Positions 63,745 to 64,000 of a DNA stretch of 64,000 nucleotides are shown piece after piece. The first letter of the stretch is position 1. Every line of letters starts with the position of its first letter. Under the pieces are notes generated by a model, which worked only from the letters and a program-made list of their open reading frames with translations, was not told the origin of the DNA and did not search any database. Location of the stretch: assembly GCA_002282445.1 (NCBI GenBank), contig NCJK01000005.1, forward strand, positions 1 to 64,000. Direction: 5' to 3'. The translations under genes and the position numbers were made by a program. Source of the stretch: Burkholderiales bacterium 39-55-53. GTDB lineage: Bacteria > Pseudomonadota > Gammaproteobacteria > Burkholderiales > Burkholderiaceae_C.

Positions 63745-64000
63745 GGCTTGGCTCCGGTCGGGGCGACGCTGTTGACACCGAGGCGTGCTAACTCTCGCTG
63801 AAGGCCCGCCACATCGGCCTGCGTGCGTTGCAACGCAGCGCGAAGCTGGGCCACACGGTCTTGGTATTTTTGAGGTTGTCTAAATTCATCGGCGCGGCGC
63901 TCGGGCTCGCCGTTGTTCCACTCGCGCAGCAACTCGGTCTGCTGCTGTTGCGCTCTTTGCAATTCAGCTTGCAACACCACCTGTGCTTGCGCATCGCGTT
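63741..64000 (-). CDS. 3' part of an unidentified coiled-coil protein (truncated)
   Basis: The frame is open to the window edge (preceding codons give RDAQAQ), so the N-terminus is missing. The 86 visible residues are Gln/Arg/Glu-rich and helical (QRAQQQQTELLREWNNGEPERRADEF), with Gln-rich coiled-coil heptads, and end TGAKP. A DUF4124-type exported protein often sits before ntrB in this group; only the tail is visible, so I do not assign it. It overlaps ntrB by 4 bases. Confidence 0.6.
   Translation of the reverse strand, partial: RDAQAQVVLQAELQRAQQQQTELLREWNNGEPERRADEFRQPQKYQDRVAQLRAALQRTQADVAGLQRELARLGVNSVAPTGAKP

Noticed and set aside
1-64000. CRISPR array or insertion sequence
   Set aside because: No regularly spaced short repeats and no transposase gene were seen on either strand.

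Overview
The window looks like a chromosome segment of a betaproteobacterium of the order Burkholderiales, most likely the family Comamonadaceae. The evidence is the gene content and order: urease with a urea ABC transporter, ybgC-tolQRA, ribD-ribE-ribBX-ribH-nusB, nrdR after glyA, a fimT/pilVWX/pilE minor pilin operon, ntrB-ntrC, and a ZTP riboswitch before glyA. A Limnohabitans- or Rhodoferax-like freshwater genus is a guess only.

Layout. (1) 0-7.8 kb is an AT-richer accessory region. It holds a TetR-controlled HlyD/FtsX/ATPase exporter operon, an HTH protein with a GIY-YIG-like partner, an SRAP (YedK/HMCES-type) protein, a protein resembling phage T4 gp32 single-stranded DNA-binding protein, a small Cys-rich CWC protein, a ParD-like/RelE toxin-antitoxin pair and a broken HU gene. 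(2) 7.8-19.1 kb is a urea island: ureA-(small membrane protein)-ureB-C-E-F-G on the minus strand, the urtABCDE urea transporter divergent on the plus strand, and ureD alone on the minus strand beyond urtE. The urt operon therefore lies in opposite orientation between ureD and ureA. The 307-bp divergent region carries a very good sigma54 promoter for urtA and a cluster of NtrC-type GGTGC half-sites. The genes for NtrB and NtrC are at the right end of the same window. (3) 19.1-23.1 kb is AT-rich accessory DNA: a TonB-dependent receptor flanked by two copies of a 61-bp double-hairpin repeat, an orphan HigA-like antitoxin, a small unknown gene, and at the right edge a 3' fragment of tRNA-Asn followed by its terminator, which is the usual scar of an element integrated in a tRNA gene. 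(4) 23.5-64 kb is mostly conserved housekeeping DNA: tRNA-Ser(GCT), lysC, tilS, accA, a DNA glycosylase, cysS, two cyclophilins, lpxH, a DUF349 protein, a lytic transglycosylase, glyA, nrdR, minor pilins, riboflavin genes, nusB, tolQRA, aroC, metY, a RodZ-like/bactofilin/response-regulator operon, thyA-folA, xth and ntrBC.

The urea block forms one nitrogen-scavenging unit: UrtABCDE imports urea, urease splits it to ammonia, and the sigma54/NtrC signals tie urea import to nitrogen limitation. The items most worth pursuing are the gp32-like protein beside an SRAP gene (two proteins that act on single-stranded DNA), the paired elements between glyA and nrdR in which a 28-nt loop is conserved while the flanking stems are unrelated, and the double-hairpin repeats around the TonB receptor. 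Several published-style start sites were moved: the upstream starts of urtB and the FimT-like pilin fall inside terminators, and urtC, urtD, ribH, glyA, tolQ, the bactofilin and others start further in than the longest reading frame.
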